A stretch of DNA of 64,000 nucleotides, from contig JAUILA010000009.1 in the NCBI GenBank assembly GCA_030432655.1, forward strand, positions 1 through 64,000, read 5' to 3'. The stretch's first letter is position 1; every line of letters starts with the position of its first letter. Below the pieces are notes generated by a model. It was not told the DNA's origin and did not search any database. It saw only the letters and a program-made list of their open reading frames with translations. The position numbers and the translations under genes are program-made. Origin of the DNA: Bacteroidia bacterium (GTDB lineage Bacteria > Bacteroidota > Bacteroidia > Cytophagales > Cyclobacteriaceae). Positions 16,525 to 23,721 of the stretch are shown here, piece after piece.

Positions 16525-17591
16525 CGGCTAAATTGTTTCTCATTATAAAATTTAACCCGCAGTTCATACAGCGATTCATTCAACCATTCAATATCAGGCT
16601 TTTCAGGCAGGGAAGATTCCTTATACACTTTCTCCATCTCCTGATACTTTTTGTTCGCCTTATCGATCAGCTCCTTGTATTCAAATTTACCCTCCCTTAT
16701 CTCAAATAACTCCTCCCGGTTAGGCCTTCGAACATTTACTTTTTGGTCCCTCCCAATTTCAATTGCCATATCCAGCAGTCTGAATGTATGCATCATATTC
16801 TTGGCATCGTAATTCTTGCCGTGGCTTAATGTATTTTCATACCGCACTTCGTTCCGCTCTTCCACCCACTTCCAGTATTCCTTATATTTTTTGCAATAGG
16901 CGGAGTATCCGTCCCGGTTAAAGTATACCAAAGCTTCCTTCTTTCGACCTTTGGGAATTGAACTCAATGATACTTCATTCGAGTCCGCTGATTGTATGAT
17001 CCCCCGATATTCATTATTCTCCGAATAATAGAGTCCATATACATCTTTCATATTCGGAATATTTACCAATCCGCAATATTCCGGCTGCCATTTTTTAATA
17101 TCCAGGAATTTAATGAGCGGAATTGATCCATTATCATATGCCACTTGACAAAAATTCAGTACGGACTTTCGTTCTTTACTCACGGGATTTACAATCTTCT
17201 TATTGAGTCCTTTGGCCTTTTTTATTTGTGCCATGGCAAACTTGCCAAAAGTATCCTTACATAACTTTGAAAGGATTCGACCTGAATCAACATTCTCCAT
17301 AAATGGATGCCTGGTAATTACAGCTTCATTGGGAGAATTAAGCAATTCAAGGATATTCGGATTATTGTAAGAAAGTAATTCGATAAACCGTCCGATTTCA
17401 TAAAATACAATATCGTTTGTTTCATTGGAAACCTGGGGGATATAAGTCAGCCCATAGAAATCCCGCTTCGGCAAAACGAAAACCCCCTTTATATCTGTAT
17501 CAGATTGCGGAGTATCCAATCCATACGCTTTACTGCCACTGATGCATTCCAGTACGATGAGATTTCGCTTCCTTAAATCCTCTATCTTCAT
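16521..17591 (-). CDS. RlaP-type nucleotidyltransferase, 356 residues
   Basis: DNA polymerase-beta superfamily nucleotidyltransferase of the RlaP (PF10127) kind. The active site is GSKAYGLDTPQSDTDIKGVF (about residues 19-38): GS, then the metal-binding D-T-D; a third acidic residue is in NDIVFYEIGRF. A large helical C-terminal part follows, with NARLL-like MMHTFRLLDMAIEIGR. RlaP proteins are predicted RNA-end-modifying polymerases found with RNA ligases in RNA-repair operons. No ligase is present here. Overlaps the upstream nucleotidyltransferase and the downstream secreted-protein gene by 4 bases each (ATGA), so the three are one operon. It differs from its neighbour in length and C-terminal part, so the pair is not a recent duplication. 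Confidence 0.82.
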   Translation of the reverse strand: MKIEDLRKRNLIVLECISGSKAYGLDTPQSDTDIKGVFVLPKRDFYGLTYIPQVSNETNDIVFYEIGRFIELLSYNNPNILELLNSPNEAVITRHPFMENVDSGRILSKLCKDTFGKFAMAQIKKAKGLNKKIVNPVSKERKSVLNFCQVAYDNGSIPLIKFLDIKKWQPEYCGLVNIPNMKDVYGLYYSENNEYRGIIQSADSNEVSLSSIPKGRKKEALVYFNRDGYSAYCKKYKEYWKWVEERNEVRYENTLSHGKNYDAKNMMHTFRLLDMAIEIGRDQKVNVRRPNREELFEIREGKFEYKELIDKANKKYQEMEKVYKESSLPEKPDIEWLNESLYELRVKFYNEKQFSR

Positions 17592-18358
17592 TCAATCACT
17601 GCCGACATAAAAAATGTATTTAACACTTCCAGGTCTCCCTTGGCGGAAGGAAGCGATTTCGAATTAGTCTCACCTAGCTCGATGCAACGTGAAATAAATT
17701 TCATTAGATCATTTTCGCCAGAATGTAAATAGGATTCATTCTTTGTTGCCTTCAATGAGACAAGCTCGTCTATTCTTTGTACAATATCAGGCTGAATTTC
17801 CAATCCGTTTAACATTTCCTGGAAAACGATCGGCGGAATATCATTCCGTTCAACAATCCATTTGCAGGCAACCGCTGCTCGGATTGTGTAGAAGAATTTT
17901 TTAAGGCGGTATTTTTCCGTTCCGGAGATTTCGTCAATTCCCTTTTTTGCCATACTCAGATAATGATGCATGTTGGCAATTCGCGAATAGAATTGCGAAG
18001 CGATCACGTTCAATTCAGAGACAAATGGCTCATTTGCTCTATATACAATGGGCGATTGAATTCTTTCCAGAAGAGGCGGATTAGATTTTTGCAACAACCG
18101 AAGTGATTTTCTGAGATCCCAACCTGATATATCTATCTCACGGTCATCCAGCATTCTTTCAATAGTGTCCTTTCTTTCCGATAATCTCAGATACCAGTTT
18201 AACTCATGCTTATAAATAAGCCGAACATCATAATCACTATCAGGCGATGGGAAGCCCCATGCTCTTGAACCTGTTTCACAAGCCAATAATATTTCTATGT
18301 CTTCACTGGCTTCAATTTCTTTTAAGTATGTGATAATCGAATCAACTACCTTAACCAT
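17588..18358 (-). CDS. RlaP/YcgL-type nucleotidyltransferase, 256 residues
   Basis: First gene of the operon. Active site ETGSRAWGFPSPDSDYDVRL (about residues 28-47) has GS and D-Y-D; the third Asp is in EIDISGWDLRK. It resembles the shorter YcgL-like members of the same superfamily as the downstream 356-residue protein. Likely activity is transfer of a nucleotide to an RNA end or protein; the substrate is unknown. Divergent from the winged-helix gene at 18532 across a 173-base region with inverted repeats. Moderately AT-rich. Confidence 0.82.
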   Translation of the reverse strand: MVKVVDSIITYLKEIEASEDIEILLACETGSRAWGFPSPDSDYDVRLIYKHELNWYLRLSERKDTIERMLDDREIDISGWDLRKSLRLLQKSNPPLLERIQSPIVYRANEPFVSELNVIASQFYSRIANMHHYLSMAKKGIDEISGTEKYRLKKFFYTIRAAVACKWIVERNDIPPIVFQEMLNGLEIQPDIVQRIDELVSLKATKNESYLHSGENDLMKFISRCIELGETNSKSLPSAKGDLEVLNTFFMSAVIE

Positions 18359-18457
18359 TAATCAAATAACAGCAAATTATTGCAGAATTTATAAACCTGA
18401 AATGAACCCTAATTACCTTTTTAAATTAAAGATAAAAAAACTTAAGCCCATATTGCT

Positions 18458-18498
18458 AAGAGATAGCCCGTCAGGGCTCACAGGGGTGTTTTTCTCTT
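18458..18498 (+). promoter_or_regulatory. structured leader before winged-helix gene
   Basis: AGCCC (18465-18469) pairs with GGGCT (18474-18478), and AAGAGA (18458-18463) with TCTCTT (18493-18498), forming a nested structure just before the gene at 18532, in the divergent promoter region. It might be a leader hairpin, operator or part of replication control. Confidence 0.35.
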
Positions 18499-18531
18499 AA
18501 TAAGCACTTATTTTTATTAAAAAAGGTGCTG

Positions 18532-18999
18532 ATGAAAAGAGAAAAAATTTACTTTGACTTCACAGAGAGTTACTGGGGATTGAAGCAATATATCGATCGC
18601 TATAACGCATCCTGTGAACATCGCAATACCAGAATAACCAATGGTGCAAGGGCCCTTGCAGAGGACATGTTAAGACTGTACATGAAGCAGGTGAATTGCC
18701 AGGATTTTGACGGTCGTAAAGATTCTTTTCCAGGCCTAAGGATAACGAACGAGAAACTGGCCAGACTTCGAGGTTGCACAACCAGAACGGTCATCAACCT
18801 AAGACAGCGAATGGTGGAATCCGGACTGATAAAAATGGAAAAAAGAGCAGGCTTTCAAGGTATTATCATCTGGTTTGCGGACGAAGTTTTTGCGGCAAAT
18901 GAGTTATACACATCTATATTTCTCAATGTGAAAAAAAGGTGCCCTCCGTGTCGTTTTTTTCAGGGTCAATATGAAAATATTACCCCCTTTAGTTCATGA
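18532..18999 (+). CDS. winged-helix DNA-binding protein, candidate replication/regulatory protein of the element
   Basis: 155 residues from ATG 18532 (MKREKIYFDFTESYW); an in-frame GTG lies 6 bases upstream. The region ITNEKLARLRGCTTRTVINLRQRMVESGLI (about residues 70-99) is a helix-turn-helix followed by a wing (KMEKRAGFQGIIIWF). Proteins of this shape are common in small Bacteroidota elements as replication initiators or regulators. Support for replication: two perfect DnaA boxes downstream (19031, 19194). A damaged copy of part of this gene is at 21996-22056. A purely regulatory role is equally possible. Confidence 0.65.
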   Translation: MKREKIYFDFTESYWGLKQYIDRYNASCEHRNTRITNGARALAEDMLRLYMKQVNCQDFDGRKDSFPGLRITNEKLARLRGCTTRTVINLRQRMVESGLIKMEKRAGFQGIIIWFADEVFAANELYTSIFLNVKKRCPPCRFFQGQYENITPFSS

Positions 19000-19337
19000 A
19001 CATCATGAACTTATAAATAAAAATAGGAATGTGGATAAGTGGATAACTGAGAAAAGCGATCTGCATGACGTAATAAAATCATGAACACAGGGAAAATAGG
19101 TTTGGGTGGGAGAATGCCTTCCAGGCAGGAACCCCGCCCGCCTATTTCTTGATTTTTTTGGAATGATTATGATTGTTGCGCGCGAATCAAACTTTATCCA
19201 CACGAAGAGTTTTGTCTGAAGCCACCCGCCGCGATGGCAGGTTATCCCATTTATATTTTTTTGTGAAATAACATTTATTCCGGTATTCAAGTGTTGAAAA
19301 TTAATTTTATTAGAGTTCAATTAGGTGTTTCGTTCTT
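19000..19337. other. non-coding region with DnaA boxes and large hairpin; candidate element origin
   Basis: No gene seen in 338 bases. It holds TGTGGATAA at 19031-19039 and TTATCCACA at 19194-19202, the perfect DnaA box on opposite strands. Between them (about 19094-19147) AAATAGG and CCTATTT enclose GGGTGGG and CCCGCCC, with a small inner TGCC...GGCA hairpin, followed by TTTTTTT at 19152-19159. The hairpin may be the terminator of the winged-helix gene or part of an origin. Confidence 0.45.
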
Positions 19338-20318
19338 ATGAAATTGTCAATTTTTCTATTCTGTATATTGAACTTTGCAACCCTGTGTAATGCACATCAG
19401 GATTTCTATGTCATAAAAGATTTTGGTAACGTAAAAGTTCGTGTTCTTACTGGATTTGATTATGAGTTTATTGATCAGGCGTGGATGGTCGGTAAACTTG
19501 CAGAAAAACTTGCCCGTATGTATCAATACGAAGAACAGATTTTACTTGATATAGATCACAATTACGTTGGGAAGTTAAATACTTGGGAACCCAGGAAAAT
19601 TCAGTTGATTTCTTTCAGCAAATCATGTGCTTGGGGAAATACGGGAAAATTAGTTGATTTTCTGAAACACAAAAGTTTAGTTATTTCAGTACGAACTAAC
19701 TCAATTGACTTTCAAAGTATTCTTAAACTTGTTGAATATGGTATCAATAACTTATCAAGTATAAAAAATGAAGAAAAATTGGTGAAATATAAGTTTAAAG
19801 AATATTACGACGGATATCATGTGAATAGCCCCGATACAACCGACATAAAAATTGCTCTATTAAGAAACCCTTCAGAAAAGATAAATGAAGTTATTGCAAC
19901 GGGCGTGACAAGAATAAGAGAAGATGACAATAAAGGGAATTTAAATTATAAGTTTAAAAAAGGAGAATTTTTGGTTTTCAATACGGAATCCGATTCAGTA
20001 CTCTTAAAGTTAAATTCCATATATCAGTTTGAAAGCTTGAACGATTACAGCGCAATAATTTTTGATTCGAATAAAAGCTTTTATACAATCGTAATAGGTT
20101 CCAATCACTCGAAAGTATCTGAAAGGCAAATATTAAAGGACACGAACAATTATTTTGAACCCTACAAAATAGAATTGAGTGATTCAAATAAATTTATTAT
20201 TTCGTTCATTTATTATGGGAGGGAAAACACGGGTGAACCAAAAAATCGAAAAATTGAATATAACCTTCAATCTCAATCGCTAATTACTGACACTGAGAGC
20301 TTGTTATTTGAGCATTAA
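19338..20318 (+). CDS. exported protein of unknown function
   Basis: 326 residues with signal peptide MKLSIFLFCILNFATLCNAH. The rest is lysine- and asparagine-rich, mixed alpha/beta, with no motif I know, no lipobox and no T9SS tail. Very AT-rich, as in recently acquired DNA. Its 3' end overlaps the convergent integrase gene by 35 bases, so read-through of either could affect the other. Start at the ATG that gives the signal peptide. Cargo of the tRNA-His element; function unknown. Confidence 0.65.
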   Translation: MKLSIFLFCILNFATLCNAHQDFYVIKDFGNVKVRVLTGFDYEFIDQAWMVGKLAEKLARMYQYEEQILLDIDHNYVGKLNTWEPRKIQLISFSKSCAWGNTGKLVDFLKHKSLVISVRTNSIDFQSILKLVEYGINNLSSIKNEEKLVKYKFKEYYDGYHVNSPDTTDIKIALLRNPSEKINEVIATGVTRIREDDNKGNLNYKFKKGEFLVFNTESDSVLLKLNSIYQFESLNDYSAIIFDSNKSFYTIVIGSNHSKVSERQILKDTNNYFEPYKIELSDSNKFIISFIYYGRENTGEPKNRKIEYNLQSQSLITDTESLLFEH

Positions 20319-21612
20319 TCTGATCCAGAATTGCATCCTGAACCGATTGCATATAATGACGCTCCGTCACCTGAACTGAAGAATGCCCCAACCCACTTGA
20401 AATTTTACGAATATCTATCCCCATCTGCAAGCCAAGATTAGTCCAGGTATCTCGAGCAGCGTATGAGGTAAGACGCTTATCAATTTCCAATTCCTGAGCA
20501 ATTTCCTTCAAATGATCATTGAGCCACTTTGTTTTAAACTTCCGCCAGTGATAAATTTTGTATTCATCCTGTCCTTTTTTCAACAGCGGAAATATATAGT
20601 CATCCTTTGATTTCTTCCTTGTATAGTAGTTCAGAATTTCCAGGTTTTCTTCGTTCTGTTTAATCGAAAAGTTGTCCCCCTCCCTTTCCGTCTTCTTTCG
20701 GGTATAATAGAAACGCTCGCCGTCAAACTGGTTCACCTTCGCCAGAAGGACATCGGTAAAATTCATCCCCATGTTATTAAACATGAAAAGGAATATATTT
20801 CGCACCAGGGCCTTTGGATTCTTCTTCGGGTACCGGACATCCCGTATTCTCTGAACTTCCTCCAGCGTCAAAACTACGGGCTTATTCGGGGTACTTTTCT
20901 TTCGTATGCCCTGGAAAGGATGATGTCCTTTCAATTCCGGGAAGCTCCGGGCGGCATCATTGACGATGGACTGCAAACTGCGAAGATGGATTCCTACCGA
21001 ATTACCAGAACGCAGCCTGCCTGCCAGGTACGCCTGCCAGTCCTTTGCCACCTCATGGGTTAAAGCTTTGATAGGGATATCGTACTTTCGATATTCTTCC
21101 AATAATTTATACCCACTCCTTCTATTTTCCTCAAAAATCGAACGGATCCTGATCCGGTCTTTCTCCCCTCTCAGGCTTTTCTGGAATTTGACAAAATATT
21201 TCAGCCCGTCTTCATATAAGACAGACGTGGAGAATCGCTTGTTCTGATCAAAACGAAAGAACATTCGGGCGGCATGCTCGAACAGGCTCAGCTCTAATTG
21301 CTTTTTGAAAAACCTTCGTTCAATTTCATCCTTCAGTTTGGAAATAGTCCAGAGTTTGATGATCCCTTTATTCTCATCCACCCAGAGATCCACATCTGCA
21401 TAGATCTTATGAATCCGTTTTGTATATCGGACAGAATTGGTGATTCCTGTAATCTTGAAAGTGTCCTGATTGAAGTTGTCCGGAAGCACATAAATATGAA
21501 AAGAGATATCACGCGTTTTACTCCGATGACCGATCCGCAGCACCAGGGGAAAAGTGCCATCCACACGCTGGCTGGAAGAGCGTGTATCCACATAAATTTT
21601 GATGCGAGCCAT
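20284..21612 (-). CDS. int: tyrosine site-specific recombinase (integrase) of the element
   Basis: 442 residues, typical length for Bacteroidota phage-type integrases. N-terminal arm-binding domain (MARIKIYVDTRSSSQRVDGT), SAM-like core-binding domain (about 110-220), catalytic domain from about 225. Catalytic residues: RKKTEREGD for the Lys strand, SYAARDTWTNL with the second Arg, ISSGLGHSSVQVTERHYMQ with HxxH-type His and the nucleophile Tyr near residue 423. The first Arg position reads NNMGMNF, a substitution common in this phylum. Starts 142 bases inside attR and has three arm-like repeats directly upstream. It should catalyse integration and excision at tRNA-His. Confidence 0.93.
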   Translation of the reverse strand: MARIKIYVDTRSSSQRVDGTFPLVLRIGHRSKTRDISFHIYVLPDNFNQDTFKITGITNSVRYTKRIHKIYADVDLWVDENKGIIKLWTISKLKDEIERRFFKKQLELSLFEHAARMFFRFDQNKRFSTSVLYEDGLKYFVKFQKSLRGEKDRIRIRSIFEENRRSGYKLLEEYRKYDIPIKALTHEVAKDWQAYLAGRLRSGNSVGIHLRSLQSIVNDAARSFPELKGHHPFQGIRKKSTPNKPVVLTLEEVQRIRDVRYPKKNPKALVRNIFLFMFNNMGMNFTDVLLAKVNQFDGERFYYTRKKTEREGDNFSIKQNEENLEILNYYTRKKSKDDYIFPLLKKGQDEYKIYHWRKFKTKWLNDHLKEIAQELEIDKRLTSYAARDTWTNLGLQMGIDIRKISSGLGHSSVQVTERHYMQSVQDAILDQINAQITSSQCQ

Positions 21613-21621
21613 GGTTTAAAA

Positions 21622-21655
21622 TTGCGTGTTTTTTGCGTGCTTTTTGCGTGCTTTT
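21622..21655. repeat. arm-type repeats, right end (three copies)
   Basis: Three tandem units of TGCGTG(C/T)TTTTT directly upstream of the integrase start. The same unit occurs at the left end (12437) and beyond attR (21947). Likely integrase arm sites, and possibly control of int transcription. Confidence 0.6.
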
Positions 21656-21753
21656 CCGGTTTCAAACGGTTCGCAATGGAATTAAACTAACGAAAAATCT
21701 TCGTTTAAACGCAATTTAGGCCTATTTTAATTCTTTGCTAATTTTATTAGCAA

Positions 21754-21800
21754 GATTGTGGTTCAGGAGGTCGCCGGTTCGAATCCGGTCTTCCACCCTC
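21754..21800. repeat. attR: 47-bp direct repeat of tRNA-His 3' part
   Basis: Identical to 12345-12391. Only the anticodon loop to the 3' end is present; the 5' half is missing, so this is not a functional tRNA. Confidence 0.92.
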
Positions 21801-21994
21801 CGTCCGCCGAAGCTCCAAAGGAGCGAAGGTGGGCCTCCGCCCGCCAATAAAGTGCACCATAGCGATTGCGAAGGTGTAAGTTTTAGCGAAGGTGGAACAT
21901 CTTTTAAAGCACTTACGATTCCAGTAAGTGCTTTTCTTTTTCATCCTGCGTGCTTTTTGCGTGCTTTTTTATTGTGGATAATTTTACTAGAGAT
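21801..21994. mobile_element. left end of a second, sibling island (remnant)
   Basis: Beyond attR, the order tRNA terminator stem (AGCACTTAC/GTAAGTGCT, 21908-21932), TTTTTCATC and two TGCGTGCTTTTT units (21947-21970) copies the layout found right of attL, as if another related element sits in tandem. A GC-richer insert (about 21801-21900, GAAGCTCCAAAGGAGCGAAGG) interrupts it. A perfect DnaA box TGTGGATAA is at 21973-21981. No third att copy was found downstream, so the far end is lost or too diverged. Confidence 0.6.
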
Positions 21995-21995
21995 T

Positions 21996-22056
21996 AGGCT
22001 TAAGGATAACGAACGAGAAACCGGACAAACTACGAGGCTGCACTATGTCAAACTGA
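21996..22056 (+). pseudogene. fragment of winged-helix gene (paralogue of 18532-18999)
   Basis: The stretch starting AGGCTTAAGGATAACGAACG matches the helix-turn-helix part of the gene at 18532 (18733 onward) over about 48 bases with few differences. It translates to LRITNEKPDKLRGCTMSN and stop, against LRITNEKLARLRGCTTRT in the intact gene. Both ends are missing, so only a remnant is left. Confidence 0.75.
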
Positions 22057-22062
22057 GTAATA

Positions 22063-22515
22063 GTGAATGATTTAGAATTAATAATTACGCCTGATTATTC
22101 TCATGTAAAGGAAAACAAGCTTTTCCTGAAACTTGATATCAAAATTGATGGAAAGAATCCATTGATGACCAAGAATGATAATTTCGATATTTATGAATTG
22201 TTTAATTCATGGCATCAACCCGAAAATAATAATACCTATTTCATTTTCACATGTGAATGTGGTATAGCAGGCTGTGCAGGTTATTTTGACGGTATTTCAC
22301 TCACAAAGAATGGACATTATGTTCACTGGAATGATTTAGACCAGAATAATTCCTATAGTTTCGTGAAGTCTCGTTACGCACAAAAGCTTCGAATCGCGGC
22401 AAAAGAAGTTCTGGACTGGAAATCATTTGCGGATAATCGCAATCTCCAATTACATTTTCACCCTGATTGGAATGTAAGCGAAAGAATAATTGAACTAGCC
22501 GCAAAACTTGCTTGA
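22063..22515 (+). CDS. small protein with CxCGxxGC motif, unknown function
   Basis: 150 residues from a GTG at 22063, which follows the remnant gene stop by a few bases; a later ATG start (residue 35) would lose conserved-looking sequence. FTCECGIAGCAGYFDGI (about 62-78) has three cysteines and may bind a metal or form a small knuckle. No signal peptide. It lies in a series of small unrelated genes typical of immunity-gene arrays, so an immunity protein is possible. The 5' end may have been cut by the recombination that left the fragment just upstream. Confidence 0.55.
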   Translation: MNDLELIITPDYSHVKENKLFLKLDIKIDGKNPLMTKNDNFDIYELFNSWHQPENNNTYFIFTCECGIAGCAGYFDGISLTKNGHYVHWNDLDQNNSYSFVKSRYAQKLRIAAKEVLDWKSFADNRNLQLHFHPDWNVSERIIELAAKLA

Positions 22516-22761
22516 AATGTTATTAACAATAATTGAGGATTTTTGAAAGTGAAATGCTTCGCTAATCTCCTGGTCAGCGTACCTGATAGGTAATATATAC
22601 CCGTTCCGTATAACGAATCTGCCCTGTATTGATTTGCATCCGCTTGTTTGCTGCATTGGCTGCCATGGATTCTTCAGCAACTTCGTTACCATTCCGAAAC
22701 GAAGGTGACTGCCATATCGAAGATTCGATATTACTGACACTTATCAGTCAGAATTTGAGAA
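22516..22761. other. non-coding spacer with short palindromes
   Basis: No convincing gene. CTTCGTT...AACGAAG (about 22690-22707) and ATATCGAAGATTCGATAT (about 22713-22730) are inverted repeats. Frames crossing this region on both strands lack family similarity. Confidence 0.5.
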
Positions 22762-23043
22762 TCAAGGCAGAAGATAAACCACTAACAAAACATGCAGAAA
22801 TATTCCAATCAGATGGCATTTCCATTTCTCTGTTAAAGATGGGTTCTTGAATCGCATGTACCACTCTATGGTCATCCATATGAGTCCAATGAGTATAATC
22901 AAAATCGATAACGCGAGGGCAGGTGGAGCGGTATGTGAATTTCCAAAGCCGAAAACAATAACCAATATCATAGATAAGCTCAGACTAACTAAATAAAATA
23001 GCATCATGCCACTCCGTTGCTGGCACAATTCAAAAAACTTCAT
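22762..23043 (-). CDS. small membrane protein
   Basis: 93 residues with three hydrophobic segments (about 11-32, 42-60, 74-92). Its ATG overlaps, in an ATGA arrangement, the stop codon that ends the shifted reading frame of the upstream CPCC gene, so the two were translated as a pair. No known motif. It may be an immunity or accessory protein in the small-gene array. Confidence 0.55.
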   Translation of the reverse strand: MKFFELCQQRSGMMLFYLVSLSLSMILVIVFGFGNSHTAPPALALSILIILIGLIWMTIEWYMRFKNPSLTEKWKCHLIGIFLHVLLVVYLLP

Positions 23044-23365
23044 ATAACAAATTTATTGTTGTGAATAAGCTCGCCACCACCATTTGCTGGAAGCTGTAAT
23101 TTCGGATCTCTTACGTCGAAAGGATTGACCGATCTGGCATACTCCTTAAACTTAAGATCACATCATAAAGTAGAAACTTGCTTATTGCTTGGTTAAGAGA
23201 ACATACATTAGCCCCGCCTTCGTAATCCGGCTTTTCAAATTGAACCAGATCATCCTCCCAGAAACAAATCTCGCAAATATAAAATGTTCCAGGCGGCGGT
23301 TCGTCAAACGTGTTATACCCGCAACAGGGGCAGAAATATTTATTTTTAGCACATACCACGTTCAC
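23040..23365 (-). pseudogene. CPCC-type cysteine-rich protein, frameshifted
   Basis: The first ~66 residues match the cysteine-rich CPCC domain family: KYFCPCCGYNTFDEPPPGTF, CEICFWEDDLVQFEKPDYEG and GGANVCSLNQA. After about 23160 the frame runs into an unrelated tail (LSLRSMPDRSILST, stop at 23111). The neighbouring frame continues with CDLKFKEYARSVNPFDVRDP, which looks like the natural C-terminus, and ends at 23040 in an ATGA overlap with the next gene. One base was probably lost, or two gained, between. Family members occur beside polymorphic toxin and immunity genes. A sequencing error cannot be excluded. Confidence 0.7.
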
Positions 23366-23373
23366 CCAGTGTA

Positions 23374-23721
23374 TTACACGCTGCCATCCTTAGAGTTCAG
23401 GAATCTAATATAATTATTCAACAACCCCTCAATCTGTTCTGCCGCAACCGGATTTGCGCTGTGCACATGGAATTTCAATTTACGCAGATCCAGTCCGGAT
23501 TCATAGACCAGCCATTTGGCTGCTGCATACCCATCCGGAGCTACTTCACCTTTATCATCAAGGCCCAGGTCATTATCAAAGCTGATGAAATCCGGTAAGC
23601 CATTTTCCTGCACGTAGGTTACAAAATCCTCATATGTCCGAACTATATCAAAGTCATTTGACAACGAACTATCATAAATCATTTCCACTGAGCGAAGGTC
23701 ATCAAGGAATAGTTTTTTCAC
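23374..23721 (-). CDS. cyclic-phosphate processing receiver-like (cREC) protein
   Basis: 115 residues. KKLFLDDLR at the start, DFISFDNDLG in the middle and LKFHVHSANPVAAEQIEGLL towards the end match the cREC family, receiver-fold proteins predicted to act on cyclic phosphates and linked by others to RNA repair. The DD pair and HVHSANP histidines would form the active site. Cytoplasmic. First in a minus-strand run with the CPCC and small membrane genes (9-base gap). A link with the RlaP-type nucleotidyltransferases 6 kb away would fit RNA repair but is only a guess. Confidence 0.7.
   Translation of the reverse strand: MKKLFLDDLRSVEMIYDSSLSNDFDIVRTYEDFVTYVQENGLPDFISFDNDLGLDDKGEVAPDGYAAAKWLVYESGLDLRKLKFHVHSANPVAAEQIEGLLNNYIRFLNSKDGSV

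Larger units (their letters stand above)
12345..21800. mobile_element. integrative genomic element in tRNA-His (about 9.4 kb)
   Basis: Bounded by the perfect 47-bp tRNA-derived repeats, with a tyrosine recombinase gene next to the right end, arm-like TGCGTGCTTTTT repeats near both ends, AT-rich genes unlike the flanks, and a winged-helix protein plus DnaA boxes in the middle. No conjugation genes are visible, so it is at most mobilisable or a satellite-type element. Cargo: kinase-TPR pair, two RlaP-type nucleotidyltransferases, two secreted proteins of unknown function. Confidence 0.88.

Noticed and set aside
21622-21655. CRISPR-like short repeats
   Set aside because: Units are directly adjacent and lack spacers; no cas genes are in the window.
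21754-21800. Second tRNA-His gene
   Set aside because: Only the 3' part from the anticodon loop on is present; D arm and 5' acceptor strand are missing, so it is attR.
12345-21800. Prophage
   Set aside because: No capsid, terminase, portal, tail or lysis genes; only integration and possible replication functions.
22495-22740. 81-residue minus-strand frame
   Set aside because: No start context, no domain, crosses palindromes and the 3' end of the CxCG protein gene.
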